Source: Thioclava dalianensis
GTDB taxonomy: Bacteria; Pseudomonadota; Alphaproteobacteria; Rhodobacterales; Rhodobacteraceae
DNA length: 64,000 nucleotides
Assembly (NCBI RefSeq): GCF_000715505.1
Contig: NZ_JHEH01000015.1
Coordinates: 28,287 to 92,286, forward strand
Direction of reading: 5' to 3'
Part shown: one piece after another, positions 57,268-64,000 of the stretch
Layout of the letters: each line of letters begins with the position of its first letter
How positions within the stretch are numbered: position 1 is the stretch's first letter
Program-made: the position numbers and the translations under genes
The notes under the pieces: generated by a model
Told to the model about the DNA's origin: nothing
Seen by the model: only the letters and a program-made list of their open reading frames with translations
Database searches by the model: none

Positions 57268-58350
57268 ATGACGATTGGCGTGCTGTCCGACAGCCTGTTG
57301 CGCGCAATGATCGAGCGCGGCGAGATCGCCGCCGATCCCGCAATCACCCCTGCCCAGATCCAACCTGCCAGCATCGACCTGCGCCTTGGCCGCATCGCCT
57401 ACCGTGTGCGCGCCTCCTTCCTTGCAGGCAAAGGCAAGCGCGTAAGCGAGCGGCTGCGCGAGTTCGAAATGCACCGCATGGTGCTCAACGAAGATGGCGC
57501 GGTGCTCGAAAAGGGCTGCGTCTATCTCGTGCCGCTGATGGAAAGCCTGGCCCTTCCCGACGGCATCACCGCGGTGGCCAATGCCAAAAGCTCCACCGGG
57601 CGGCTCGACCTGCTCACCCGCCTGATCACCGATGAAGGTGTGGAATTCGACCGAATCCCCGAAGGCTATCACGGCCCGCTTTATGCCGAGATTTGCCCGC
57701 GCTCGTTTTCCGTGCTGGTGCGCCCCGGCATGCGGCTCAACCAGATCCGCTTTCGCGCCGGCCAAGCCACGCTCACCGATGCCGAGCTGAAGATCCTGCA
57801 CCAGCAAGAGCCTCTTGTGGATGGCCCGGCGGTGATCGATCACGGCCTTGGCTTCTCGGTCGATCTGCGCCCCTCTGAGGGCGATCTGGTGGGCTACCGC
57901 GCCAAGCCCCATACTGGGGTGATCGATCTCGACCGGATCGGCTATTACCCCGTGGGAGAGTTCTGGGAAGAGGTCCGCACCCGCGATGGCCGCATCATCC
58001 TCGATCCCGGCGCGTTCTACATTCTCGTCTCGCGCGAGGCGGTGACGATCCCGCCCGATCATGCAGCCGAGATGGCACCCTATTTGGCGATGGTGGGCGA
58101 ATTCCGCGTGCATTACGCGGGCTTCTTCGATCCGGGCTTTGGCCATGGCGCCTCGGGCGGCAGCGGCTCGCGCGGGGTGCTGGAGGTGCGCTGCCACGAA
58201 GCCCCCTTTGCGCTCGAACACGGACAGGTCGTGGGCCGCCTTGTCTATGAGCGCATGGCGCAAGAGCCCGGCCAGCTTTACGGCAAGGACATCGCGTCGA
58301 ACTATCAGGGCCAAGGCCTCAAGCTCGCCAAGCATTTCCAAAGCGTCTGA
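57268..58350 (+). CDS. dcd: 2'-deoxycytidine 5'-triphosphate deaminase, long form
   Basis: This 360-residue protein converts dCTP to dUTP. It is about twice the length of E. coli Dcd and shows two dUTPase-like beta segments: an N-terminal one with ITAVANAKSSTGRLDLLTRL and YAEICPRSFSVLVRPGMRLNQ, and a C-terminal one with RVHYAGFFDPGFGHG and FALEHGQVVGRLVYERM. This long form is common in alphaproteobacteria. ATG 57268 has GGGGAGAG upstream; a GTG just before it is possible. It follows the tRNA-Pro gene. Confidence 0.93.
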   Translation: MTIGVLSDSLLRAMIERGEIAADPAITPAQIQPASIDLRLGRIAYRVRASFLAGKGKRVSERLREFEMHRMVLNEDGAVLEKGCVYLVPLMESLALPDGITAVANAKSSTGRLDLLTRLITDEGVEFDRIPEGYHGPLYAEICPRSFSVLVRPGMRLNQIRFRAGQATLTDAELKILHQQEPLVDGPAVIDHGLGFSVDLRPSEGDLVGYRAKPHTGVIDLDRIGYYPVGEFWEEVRTRDGRIILDPGAFYILVSREAVTIPPDHAAEMAPYLAMVGEFRVHYAGFFDPGFGHGASGGSGSRGVLEVRCHEAPFALEHGQVVGRLVYERMAQEPGQLYGKDIASNYQGQGLKLAKHFQSV

Positions 58351-58359
58351 GCGCGGCGC

Positions 58360-59526
58360 TCAGCCCGCCGTCACGTCATGCCCGTAGATCCAGTCGAACC
58401 GCCCCACCAGACGCTCGGGCGCAAACCGCGAGGCCGTGCGCAGCGCCAGATGGGCGGCGGCGCGCTGTGCGCCCTTGAGATGGTAGTTGCGCGCATTGCG
58501 GCTTGAGGCGGTGACGATCTTGTCGCAGCGCGTGCGCCGGGCCTCTTGATAGGCGGCAAAGGCGCTCTCGTCACTGTCATGGCGCGCCAAAGCCTCGGAG
58601 AGCACCCAGGCATCCTCCAGGGCCATCACCGCGCCCTGCGCCAGAAACGGCAAGGTCGGATGAGCCGCATCGCCCAGGATCGCCGAATTCACCCCGTGCC
58701 AGTGATCGGCCACCGGATGCCGGAACAGCCCCCAAAGATTGACCTGCTCGATCTGCTCCAGCCAGCCGCGCACCTGCGGGCAGAATTCCTCGAAGGCCAC
58801 GCGCAGGTTCATCGGATCGTCTTCAAGCGACCAGCTTTCCTCGACCCAGGAATGACGCTCCTCGACGGCCACGATATTGCGCAGCCCGCGGCCCAGGGGG
58901 TAGCTCACCAGATGCTTGCCCGCCCCCATGAAGACCTGCGCACAGAGCGGCTCATCAGGCGCGCAGGGCACAAGCGCACGCCATGCCACCTGATGGGTAA
59001 AGAATGGCGCGACCCGCCCGTTGAGTGCCTCACGCAGCTTCGAATGCAACCCATCCGCACCGATCAGCAGATCCGCTTGCAGATCCGCGCCCTCGGCCAT
59101 CTCCAGCCGTGCGCCCGTCCCGCTCAGATCAACCCGCTCGACGCGGCGGCCAAGCGTCACCTCGACACCCGCATCGCGCGCGCCTTGCGCGAGCAGATCG
59201 ATCAGCCGCGCGCGATGGACAAAATGGTAATCCTGATCGGGCCGCAGCCGCGCCATATCAAGGCGCGCGACTTGCTGGCCGGTCTCGCCATCCACGAGCT
59301 GCACAGCCTCGGCACGCGGCCCGGCCTGCTCAAGCGCCTCGCCCAGCCCCAGCGCGCGCAGGACCCGCGCCCCGTTGGGCGAGACCTGCAGACCTGCACC
59401 GACTTCCCGGATCGCATCAGCCTGCTCGATCACCTCGACCTGCGCGCCCCGCAACGCCAATGCGCGGGCCGCGGCGAGCCCTCCGATCCCGGCCCCGAGA
59501 ACCGTTACCTTGCGTTCTATCAGCAC
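58360..59526 (-). CDS. FAD-dependent monooxygenase (salicylate-hydroxylase-like)
   Basis: This 388-residue class A flavoprotein monooxygenase has the GxGxxG FAD fold (VTVLGAGIGGLAAARALALRG), the DG motif (LLIGADGLHSKLREAL) and the GD motif in SAILGDAAHPTLPFLAQGA. It probably hydroxylates an aromatic substrate using NAD(P)H, but no degradative partner genes are near. Start GTG 59526 has AGGGG eight bases upstream. It is convergent with dcd. Confidence 0.88.
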   Translation of the reverse strand: MLIERKVTVLGAGIGGLAAARALALRGAQVEVIEQADAIREVGAGLQVSPNGARVLRALGLGEALEQAGPRAEAVQLVDGETGQQVARLDMARLRPDQDYHFVHRARLIDLLAQGARDAGVEVTLGRRVERVDLSGTGARLEMAEGADLQADLLIGADGLHSKLREALNGRVAPFFTHQVAWRALVPCAPDEPLCAQVFMGAGKHLVSYPLGRGLRNIVAVEERHSWVEESWSLEDDPMNLRVAFEEFCPQVRGWLEQIEQVNLWGLFRHPVADHWHGVNSAILGDAAHPTLPFLAQGAVMALEDAWVLSEALARHDSDESAFAAYQEARRTRCDKIVTASSRNARNYHLKGAQRAAAHLALRTASRFAPERLVGRFDWIYGHDVTAG

Positions 59527-59550
59527 GTTGCACCCCTGTTCGACCCGTTG

Positions 59551-59584
59551 AAACGAAAACACCGGCACCTATACGGCACCGGTG
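59551..59584 (-). terminator. terminator downstream of dksA
   Basis: On the minus strand CACCGG and CCGGTG pair around a short loop and are followed by TTTTCGTTTC. It lies about 50 bases after the dksA stop, just before the monooxygenase start. Confidence 0.55.
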
Positions 59585-59633
59585 AGAGCTTGTCCTTGCG
59601 CGAGATCACATGCGCGCCGTCACCGGCCAGAGA

Positions 59634-60107
59634 TCAGTCGTCGCGATGCACGCGCTCGCGGCGCTCGTGCTTTTCCTGCGCCTCGAGCGTCATCGTGGCG
59701 ATCGGGCGGGCATCCAGCCGCTTGAGAGAAATCGGCTCGCCGGTCTTCTCGCAATAACCGTATTCGCCATTGTCGATGCGGCGCAGCGCGGAATCGATCT
59801 TGCTGACCAGCTTGCGCTGACGGTCCCGCGTGCGCAGTTCAAGCGCGCGATCCGTCTCTTCCGAGGCACGGTCGGCGATATCGGGTACATTGCGCGCGGA
59901 TTCCGCCAATCCCTCAAGCGTCTCCGCAGATTGTTCCAGCAGCTCGGCCTTCCAGGTCAATAATTTCCGGCGGAAATACTCAAGCTGGCGATCATTCATA
60001 AAGGGTTCGTCATCGGCCGGACGATAGTCATCCGGCAGGAAGGTTTCTGCTTTCATCCCTGCCCTCGCTTCGGTGCCGGACGTGTCACTGTGATTAGTAT
60101 TCGCCAT
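59634..60107 (-). CDS. dksA: RNA polymerase-binding transcription factor DksA
   Basis: DksA binds the RNA polymerase secondary channel and amplifies ppGpp effects. The helical coiled coil (ERRE-rich MNDRQLEYFRRKLLTWKAE ... SAETLEGLAE) carries the tip motif DIADRASEETDRALELR. The globular domain has only one of the four zinc cysteines (YGYCEKTGEPISLKRLDARP), so zinc binding is probably lost. ATG 60107 has AGGAGTG upstream; an inner ATG at 60056 (MKAETFLPDDYRP) is an alternative start seen in relatives. Confidence 0.93.
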   Translation of the reverse strand: MANTNHSDTSGTEARAGMKAETFLPDDYRPADDEPFMNDRQLEYFRRKLLTWKAELLEQSAETLEGLAESARNVPDIADRASEETDRALELRTRDRQRKLVSKIDSALRRIDNGEYGYCEKTGEPISLKRLDARPIATMTLEAQEKHERRERVHRDD

Positions 60108-60294
60108 CGAGCACACTCCTCGCGCGACCCAATACCCCAAGAAACTGTGGTTGTCACGCGCCCATTCGCCCCAATTGGGCTATTTGTTCTCTCAATCCTA
60201 CACGATGGTTGCGGCAAGAATTGGGCACGGATAGCGTGCGAGACGACCCGCGCGCGTCGCACGCATCTCCCACAAGACAAAGGACCGCAACCCC

Positions 60295-61149
60295 GTGCAG
60301 TTCCAATCCACCCAGACCTACATCGCCCCGCCCGATCTGAGCGTGGCCGTCAACGCAGCCGTCACGCTGGAACGCCCGCTTCTGGTCAAGGGAGAGCCCG
60401 GCACCGGCAAAACCGAACTCGCCCGACAGGTGGCGCAGAGCCTCGGGATGGAGATGATCGAGTGGAACATCAAATCCACCACCCGCGCCCAGCAGGGGCT
60501 TTATGAATATGATGCCGTCTCGCGGCTGCGCGACAGCCAGCTTGGCCCCGGCCTTGGCGGCGAGCGGGTCGAGGATGTCTCCAACTACATCCGGCGCGGC
60601 AAACTGTGGCAGGCTTTTGAGGCAGAGCGCCGCGTCGTGCTTTTGATCGACGAGATCGACAAGGCTGATATCGAGTTTCCCAACGACCTGCTGCAAGAGC
60701 TCGACCGCATGGAGTTCCATGTCTACGAGACCGGCGAGACGATCCGCGCGCGCCACCGCCCAGTCGTGATCATCACTTCGAATAATGAAAAAGAGCTGCC
60801 CGACGCGTTCCTGCGGCGGTGCTTTTTCCACTATATCCGCTTTCCGGACCCCGAGGTCATGCGCCAGATCGTGGCGGTGCATTTTCCCGATCTCAAGCCG
60901 CGCCTGCTCAGCGAGGCGCTGAGCCAGTTCTATGAGATCCGCGAGACGCCGGGGCTGAAGAAAAAGCCCTCGACCTCGGAGGTGCTCGACTGGCTCAAGC
61001 TGCTGCTGGCCGAGGATCTGGCACCCGAAGACCTCAAGCGCGAGGGCGCAAATCTACTGCCCAAGCTGCATGGGGCGCTGTTGAAGAACGAACAAGACGT
61101 GCATCTTTTCGAACGTCTGGCCTTCATGGCGCGCAGACAGGGGCGCTGA
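60295..61149 (+). CDS. MoxR-like AAA+ ATPase
   Basis: This 284-residue AAA+ ATPase has Walker A GEPGTGKT at 33-40, Walker B VVLLIDEIDKAD and sensor 1 VIITSNNEKELP. MoxR proteins act as chaperone-like ATPases together with VWA-domain partners. No VWA gene lies directly downstream in the window. The frame starts with GTG 60295, and AAGGACCG precedes it. Confidence 0.9.
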   Translation: MQFQSTQTYIAPPDLSVAVNAAVTLERPLLVKGEPGTGKTELARQVAQSLGMEMIEWNIKSTTRAQQGLYEYDAVSRLRDSQLGPGLGGERVEDVSNYIRRGKLWQAFEAERRVVLLIDEIDKADIEFPNDLLQELDRMEFHVYETGETIRARHRPVVIITSNNEKELPDAFLRRCFFHYIRFPDPEVMRQIVAVHFPDLKPRLLSEALSQFYEIRETPGLKKKPSTSEVLDWLKLLLAEDLAPEDLKREGANLLPKLHGALLKNEQDVHLFERLAFMARRQGR

Positions 61150-61208
61150 GCCCCCTCGATTATGCCTCGATTATGCGGGCGAGCGGAACACGCTCACCCG
61201 CGAAAGGC

Positions 61209-61340
61209 CTATTTGCCCTTCTTCTCGCCAAGAGAGAGCGGCTTTACCACGCCGGAATTGGCGGTCGCGAGAACCTTCGGCTTTTCCTGCTTAGGTTTCT
61301 TCACTTCCTTATTTCCGCGCTTGTTGTTGCCTTTTCCCAT
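61209..61340 (-). CDS. small basic conserved protein (43 aa)
   Basis: This is a Lys-rich 43-residue protein starting MGKGNNKRGNKEVKKPKQEK and ending LSLGEKKGK. The ATG at 61340 has GAGG seven bases upstream. Short basic proteins of this kind occur in Rhodobacterales genomes. The function is unknown; nucleic-acid binding is plausible from charge only. It was below the size limit of most ORF calls but has a good start and stop. Confidence 0.6.
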   Translation of the reverse strand: MGKGNNKRGNKEVKKPKQEKPKVLATANSGVVKPLSLGEKKGK

Positions 61341-61578
61341 CACGACCTCACAGGTTGAACTACCGCACCGGCGGCATGCCGGGCAGATCGACCCTCAGCA
61401 AGATCAAGGTTGCCTGCATATGCGGCAGGGCGATGATGTCGATGAGTGCGCATGTCCCCTCTCGGGGGCCACTGCGCCGCTTATAGGTAGGTCTTCACAC
61501 CCAGACTCGCAAGCGGCGCGGGCACCAATCTATGATGGGTCGCGCGCAATCGCAAAGGCTCGGCGGAAGGCTCGGCGC

Positions 61579-61794
61579 CTACATCCGCCGGGTCAGCCGG
61601 GCCGATTTTCGGGCGCGTTTGGCGGCAAGTTTCATCTCTTGCTGCTGTTGGCGCTCCTGCGCCGTCATCTCTTGCGGGGCCTTGTCCTTCCGGCCCCGGT
61701 TCGAGGCCATGCCGATGCCCTTACTGATTCCCCAATTCATGCCACGACGCAGAAGCATGCGCAGAATCATATTCAAAATCTGGTTGAGGTTCAT
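61579..61794 (-). CDS. small basic protein with amphipathic N-terminus (71 aa)
   Basis: This 71-residue protein starts with a helix (MNLNQILNMILRMLLRRGMN), which is likely membrane-associated, followed by a Lys/Arg/Gln-rich tail (QERQQQQEMKLAAKRARKSA). It begins 14 bases after the scpB stop in the same direction, so it is probably the last gene of the nagZ-scpA-scpB transcript. A function is not known. Confidence 0.65.
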   Translation of the reverse strand: MNLNQILNMILRMLLRRGMNWGISKGIGMASNRGRKDKAPQEMTAQERQQQQEMKLAAKRARKSARLTRRM

Positions 61795-61808
61795 GGGATA
61801 AGCCCCTT

Positions 61809-62465
61809 TCAGTCCTCGAAAAGTTCGGATTGACCCACCTGCGGGCCATCTTCGTCATCCTCATCCGAGGATGCACCCGGAAGCGGGCGGCTGTCCAGTA
61901 GCCCCGCCGCGCGCAACTCCTTAAGCCCCGGCAGATCGCGTGCGCTCTCAAGGCTGAAATGGTCCAGAAACCCTTGCGTCACCACAAAGGTCACGGGGCG
62001 GCCCGGCGTCATACGTCGGCGGCCAAAGCGGATCCACTCCATTTCCAGCAACTGATCGATCGTGCCGCGCGACACAGCAACCCCCCGGATTTCCTCGATT
62101 TCCGCGCGAGTGACCGGCTGGTGATAGGCGATGATCGCGAGCGTCTCGATGGCGGCGCGGCTCAGCTTGCGTTCCTCCACCGTCTCTTTTTGCATCAGGA
62201 AAGACAGATCGGGCGCCGTGCGCATCGCCCAGGCATCGCCGACTTTCACCACCTGCACGCCGCGCCCCGCATAGCGCTTGCGCAGATGAACCAGCGCCTC
62301 CGCCGGATCGCATCCATGCGGCATGCGCTCCTCCATCTCGCGGATACGCACGGGCTCTGCCGAGGCAAAGAGGATCGCCTCGACCATCCGTTCCTGCTCT
62401 GCGACAGGCGGAGCCGCAAACAGAGATTGATCTTTTTCTTCAGTCGGTTCCGGCGCGTCGTTCAT
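61809..62465 (-). CDS. scpB: segregation and condensation protein B
   Basis: ScpB is the kite subunit of the SMC-ScpAB condensin. The 218-residue protein has the winged-helix pair visible in MVEAILFASAEPVRIREMEE and AAIETLAIIAYHQPVTRAEIEEI. A disordered acidic C-terminus (SSDEDDEDGPQVG) follows. ATG 62465 overlaps the scpA stop by four bases, so translation is coupled. Confidence 0.95.
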   Translation of the reverse strand: MNDAPEPTEEKDQSLFAAPPVAEQERMVEAILFASAEPVRIREMEERMPHGCDPAEALVHLRKRYAGRGVQVVKVGDAWAMRTAPDLSFLMQKETVEERKLSRAAIETLAIIAYHQPVTRAEIEEIRGVAVSRGTIDQLLEMEWIRFGRRRMTPGRPVTFVVTQGFLDHFSLESARDLPGLKELRAAGLLDSRPLPGASSDEDDEDGPQVGQSELFED

Positions 62466-63244
62466 GTTATTTTTCGGATTGATATGGGTTGGAACGTGTC
62501 GGATTGGCGCAGCTCGATCTGGCCCTGCTTGGCCATCTCCAGACTGGCGGCAAAGGTGGCGGCTGTGGCCGAGCGGCGGCGCTTGGGATCGGCGGTCCAG
62601 CCATCGGGCAAGAACGTGGTCAGCTCGGACCATTCGCCCGCGAAGCCGATCAGCCCGCGCAGTCGGTCCAGCGCCTCCTCCATCGTGAAAACATTCGTGC
62701 GATCAAAGGCATAGGGGCGGAACTCATCGCGCGTGCGGATCCGCGAATAGGCCTGCATCAGATCCATCAAGGACGCGGTATAGGTCACCTTGCGCAGCCG
62801 CGCGACCTCTTCGCTCACGCCGCGCGCAAACACATCGCGCCCCAGCCGATGCCGCGCCATAAGCTGGGCCGAGCATTCGCGCATCGCCTGCAGGCGCTCA
62901 AGCTGGAAGGCCAGATGCTCGGCCATCTCTTCGGCCGAGGGCCCTTCGGCGGCCGGATCGGGCGGCAAGAGCAGGCGCGATTTGAGGAAAGCCAGCCAAG
63001 CTGCCATCACAAGATAATCGGCGGCCAGCTCGATGCGCAGCGCCTTAGCGTGATCCACGAAGGCCAGATACTGCTCGGCCAGTTGCAGCACCGAGATCTT
63101 GCGCAGATCCACCTTTTGCGTGCGCGAGAGGTTCAGCAGCAGATCGAGCGGGCCCTCAAAGCCATCCACATCGACGATCAGAGCCTCGGCCTGAAGCCGC
63201 TCTGCCACATCGCTCGCCTGAAAGAGGTTGTCGCTCTCAGCCAT
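62462..63244 (-). CDS. scpA: segregation and condensation protein A
   Basis: ScpA is the kleisin that bridges SMC heads. The 260-residue protein has the FEGPLDLLLNLSRTQKVDL N-terminal helix block, YLVMAAWLAFLKSRLLLP, and the C-terminal winged helix (FAGEWSELTTFLPDGWTAD). The start overlaps the nagZ stop by eight bases. ATG 63244 (MAESDNLFQA) is used; a GTG six bases upstream is possible. Confidence 0.95.
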   Translation of the reverse strand: MAESDNLFQASDVAERLQAEALIVDVDGFEGPLDLLLNLSRTQKVDLRKISVLQLAEQYLAFVDHAKALRIELAADYLVMAAWLAFLKSRLLLPPDPAAEGPSAEEMAEHLAFQLERLQAMRECSAQLMARHRLGRDVFARGVSEEVARLRKVTYTASLMDLMQAYSRIRTRDEFRPYAFDRTNVFTMEEALDRLRGLIGFAGEWSELTTFLPDGWTADPKRRRSATAATFAASLEMAKQGQIELRQSDTFQPISIRKIT

Positions 63245-64000
63245 TCCCACCGCCGCTTATCAATGCTTCAAACTCAGCATCGAAAGCCGCCATGTCAACT
63301 CTATCGGGCAGGATCCGCCGATCAAGCGCCGCCTCCGCCCGGTTTTGCGCAGCCCCCTCCAGCGGCGGCACGGCAAGCGCTACCTCTTCCATCGCGGCCA
63401 TCTCGCCATTGCAATGCAGTACCAGATCGCAGCCCGCCGCCATCGTGGCCCGCGCCCGTGCGCCTGGCCCGCCCGAGAGCGCCTCCATCCCGATATCATC
63501 GCTCATCAGCAAGCCATCAAAGCCGATCTCATCGCGGATCAGCCCGATCATGCGCGGGCTTTGGGTGGCTGGCAGGTGATCGAGCGCGGTGTAGCGGATA
63601 TGCGCGGTCATCGCCATCGGCAGGTCGGCCAGCGCCTTGAAGGGGACGAAATCGCTCTCGCGCAGCGCCTCGAGAGAGGCATCGACCGAAGGCAGATCCT
63701 TGTGGCTGTCGGCCACCGCACGGCCATGGCCCGGAATGTGCTTAAGCACCGGAAGCACGCCGCCCGCCATCAGCCCTTCTGCAGTGGCGCGCGCCAGTTC
63801 AATGACCCGCGCGGGGTCGGACCCGAGGCAGCGGTTGCGCAGGAACGGATGGGTGCTGGCCGCGGCCAGATCGCAGGTCGGTGCGCAATTCACATCGATG
63901 CCAAGCGCGCGCAGCTCGGCGGCCATGATCCGCGAGCGCAGCCAGAAGCTTCGCGCTGCCGTCTCGCCCGTGATCGCCGCCTGATCCAGCGGCGGCCCCC
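63237..64000 (-). CDS. nagZ: beta-N-acetylhexosaminidase NagZ (partial, cut by window edge)
   Basis: The C-terminal 254 or so residues of a family 3 glycoside hydrolase that recycles peptidoglycan muropeptides. The reading frame continues off the right edge, where it reads ITGETAARSFWLRSRIMAAE. Family blocks include DVNCAPTCDLA, LPVLKHIPGHGRAVADSHKD with the catalytic-loop histidine and aspartate, and LLMSDDIGMEALSGG, which holds the nucleophile aspartate. The apparent start codon at 63926 is internal. It heads the nagZ-scpA-scpB group. Confidence 0.93.
   Translation of the reverse strand, partial: GPPLDQAAITGETAARSFWLRSRIMAAELRALGIDVNCAPTCDLAAASTHPFLRNRCLGSDPARVIELARATAEGLMAGGVLPVLKHIPGHGRAVADSHKDLPSVDASLEALRESDFVPFKALADLPMAMTAHIRYTALDHLPATQSPRMIGLIRDEIGFDGLLMSDDIGMEALSGGPGARARATMAAGCDLVLHCNGEMAAMEEVALAVPPLEGAAQNRAEAALDRRILPDRVDMAAFDAEFEALISGGGNG

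Noticed and set aside
61341..61578. Possible non-coding RNA in the 238-base gap between the two small basic genes
   Set aside because: Some short GC-rich inverted repeats are present, but no recognisable SRP, 6S or tmRNA signature was seen.

Overview
The window is a GC-rich chromosomal segment from an alphaproteobacterium, most likely a member of the Rhodobacterales (Rhodobacteraceae/Paracoccaceae). The evidence is an ALAS-type hemA, the nagZ-scpA-scpB order, a long (about 360 aa) dCTP deaminase, an RF2 with an SPY tripeptide, a zinc-poor DksA, a long L21 ribosomal protein, and the rpmF-plsX-fabH-ihfA-merR order. No phage, insertion sequence, CRISPR array or rRNA was seen. The genus cannot be fixed from the sequence alone.

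Region 1 (1-12324) is a nearly complete inositol catabolic island read leftwards: iolG, an ABC importer (binding protein, permease, ATPase), a second Gfo/Idh/MocA dehydrogenase, a two-domain iolC, iolD, iolE, a small membrane protein and iolB. A divergent LacI-family regulator faces it, and two near-identical 16-bp palindromes lie in the shared promoter region. iolA/mmsA is not in the window. Together the genes import inositol, oxidise it, and carry it through dehydration, ring opening, isomerisation, phosphorylation and aldol cleavage.

Region 2 (12421-40339) is mostly core genome: lpdA, a DUF924 protein, an MFS transporter, queA, a giant AsmA/YhdP-like protein, a PrxQ-type peroxiredoxin, an M23 peptidase overlapping a bactofilin, an SDR, prfB, PBP1A and AmiC (peptidoglycan), an aminotransferase, a DsbA-like thiol oxidoreductase, an SH3/DUF1236 protein, rodZ-like plus ispG, hemA with an FNR-type box, and an M20 peptidase.

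Region 3 (40442-45026) is the most distinctive part. It holds a LuxI acyl-homoserine-lactone synthase, two LuxR-type regulators, and a divergently transcribed 160-aa protein that is only the autoinducer-binding domain and stops inside the first helix of the missing HTH. Beside it are a type III polyketide synthase and an isoprenylcysteine-methyltransferase-family enzyme, the pair used elsewhere to make and O-methylate alkylpyrones or alkylresorcinols. The arrangement suggests quorum sensing with a DNA-binding-deficient LuxR that may act as a decoy, next to a small lipid-metabolite locus.

Region 4 (45075-64000) is again core: proB, obgE, rpmA, rplU, an ABC-F ATPase, olsB, bamE, DUF177-rpmF-plsX-fabH, ihfA, a MerR regulator, tRNA-Pro(GGG), dcd, an FAD monooxygenase, dksA, a MoxR ATPase, two small basic proteins, and scpB-scpA-nagZ (nagZ is cut by the right edge). 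Two copies of a GC-rich palindromic repeat lie at about 3.86 kb and 47.3 kb in opposite orientation.
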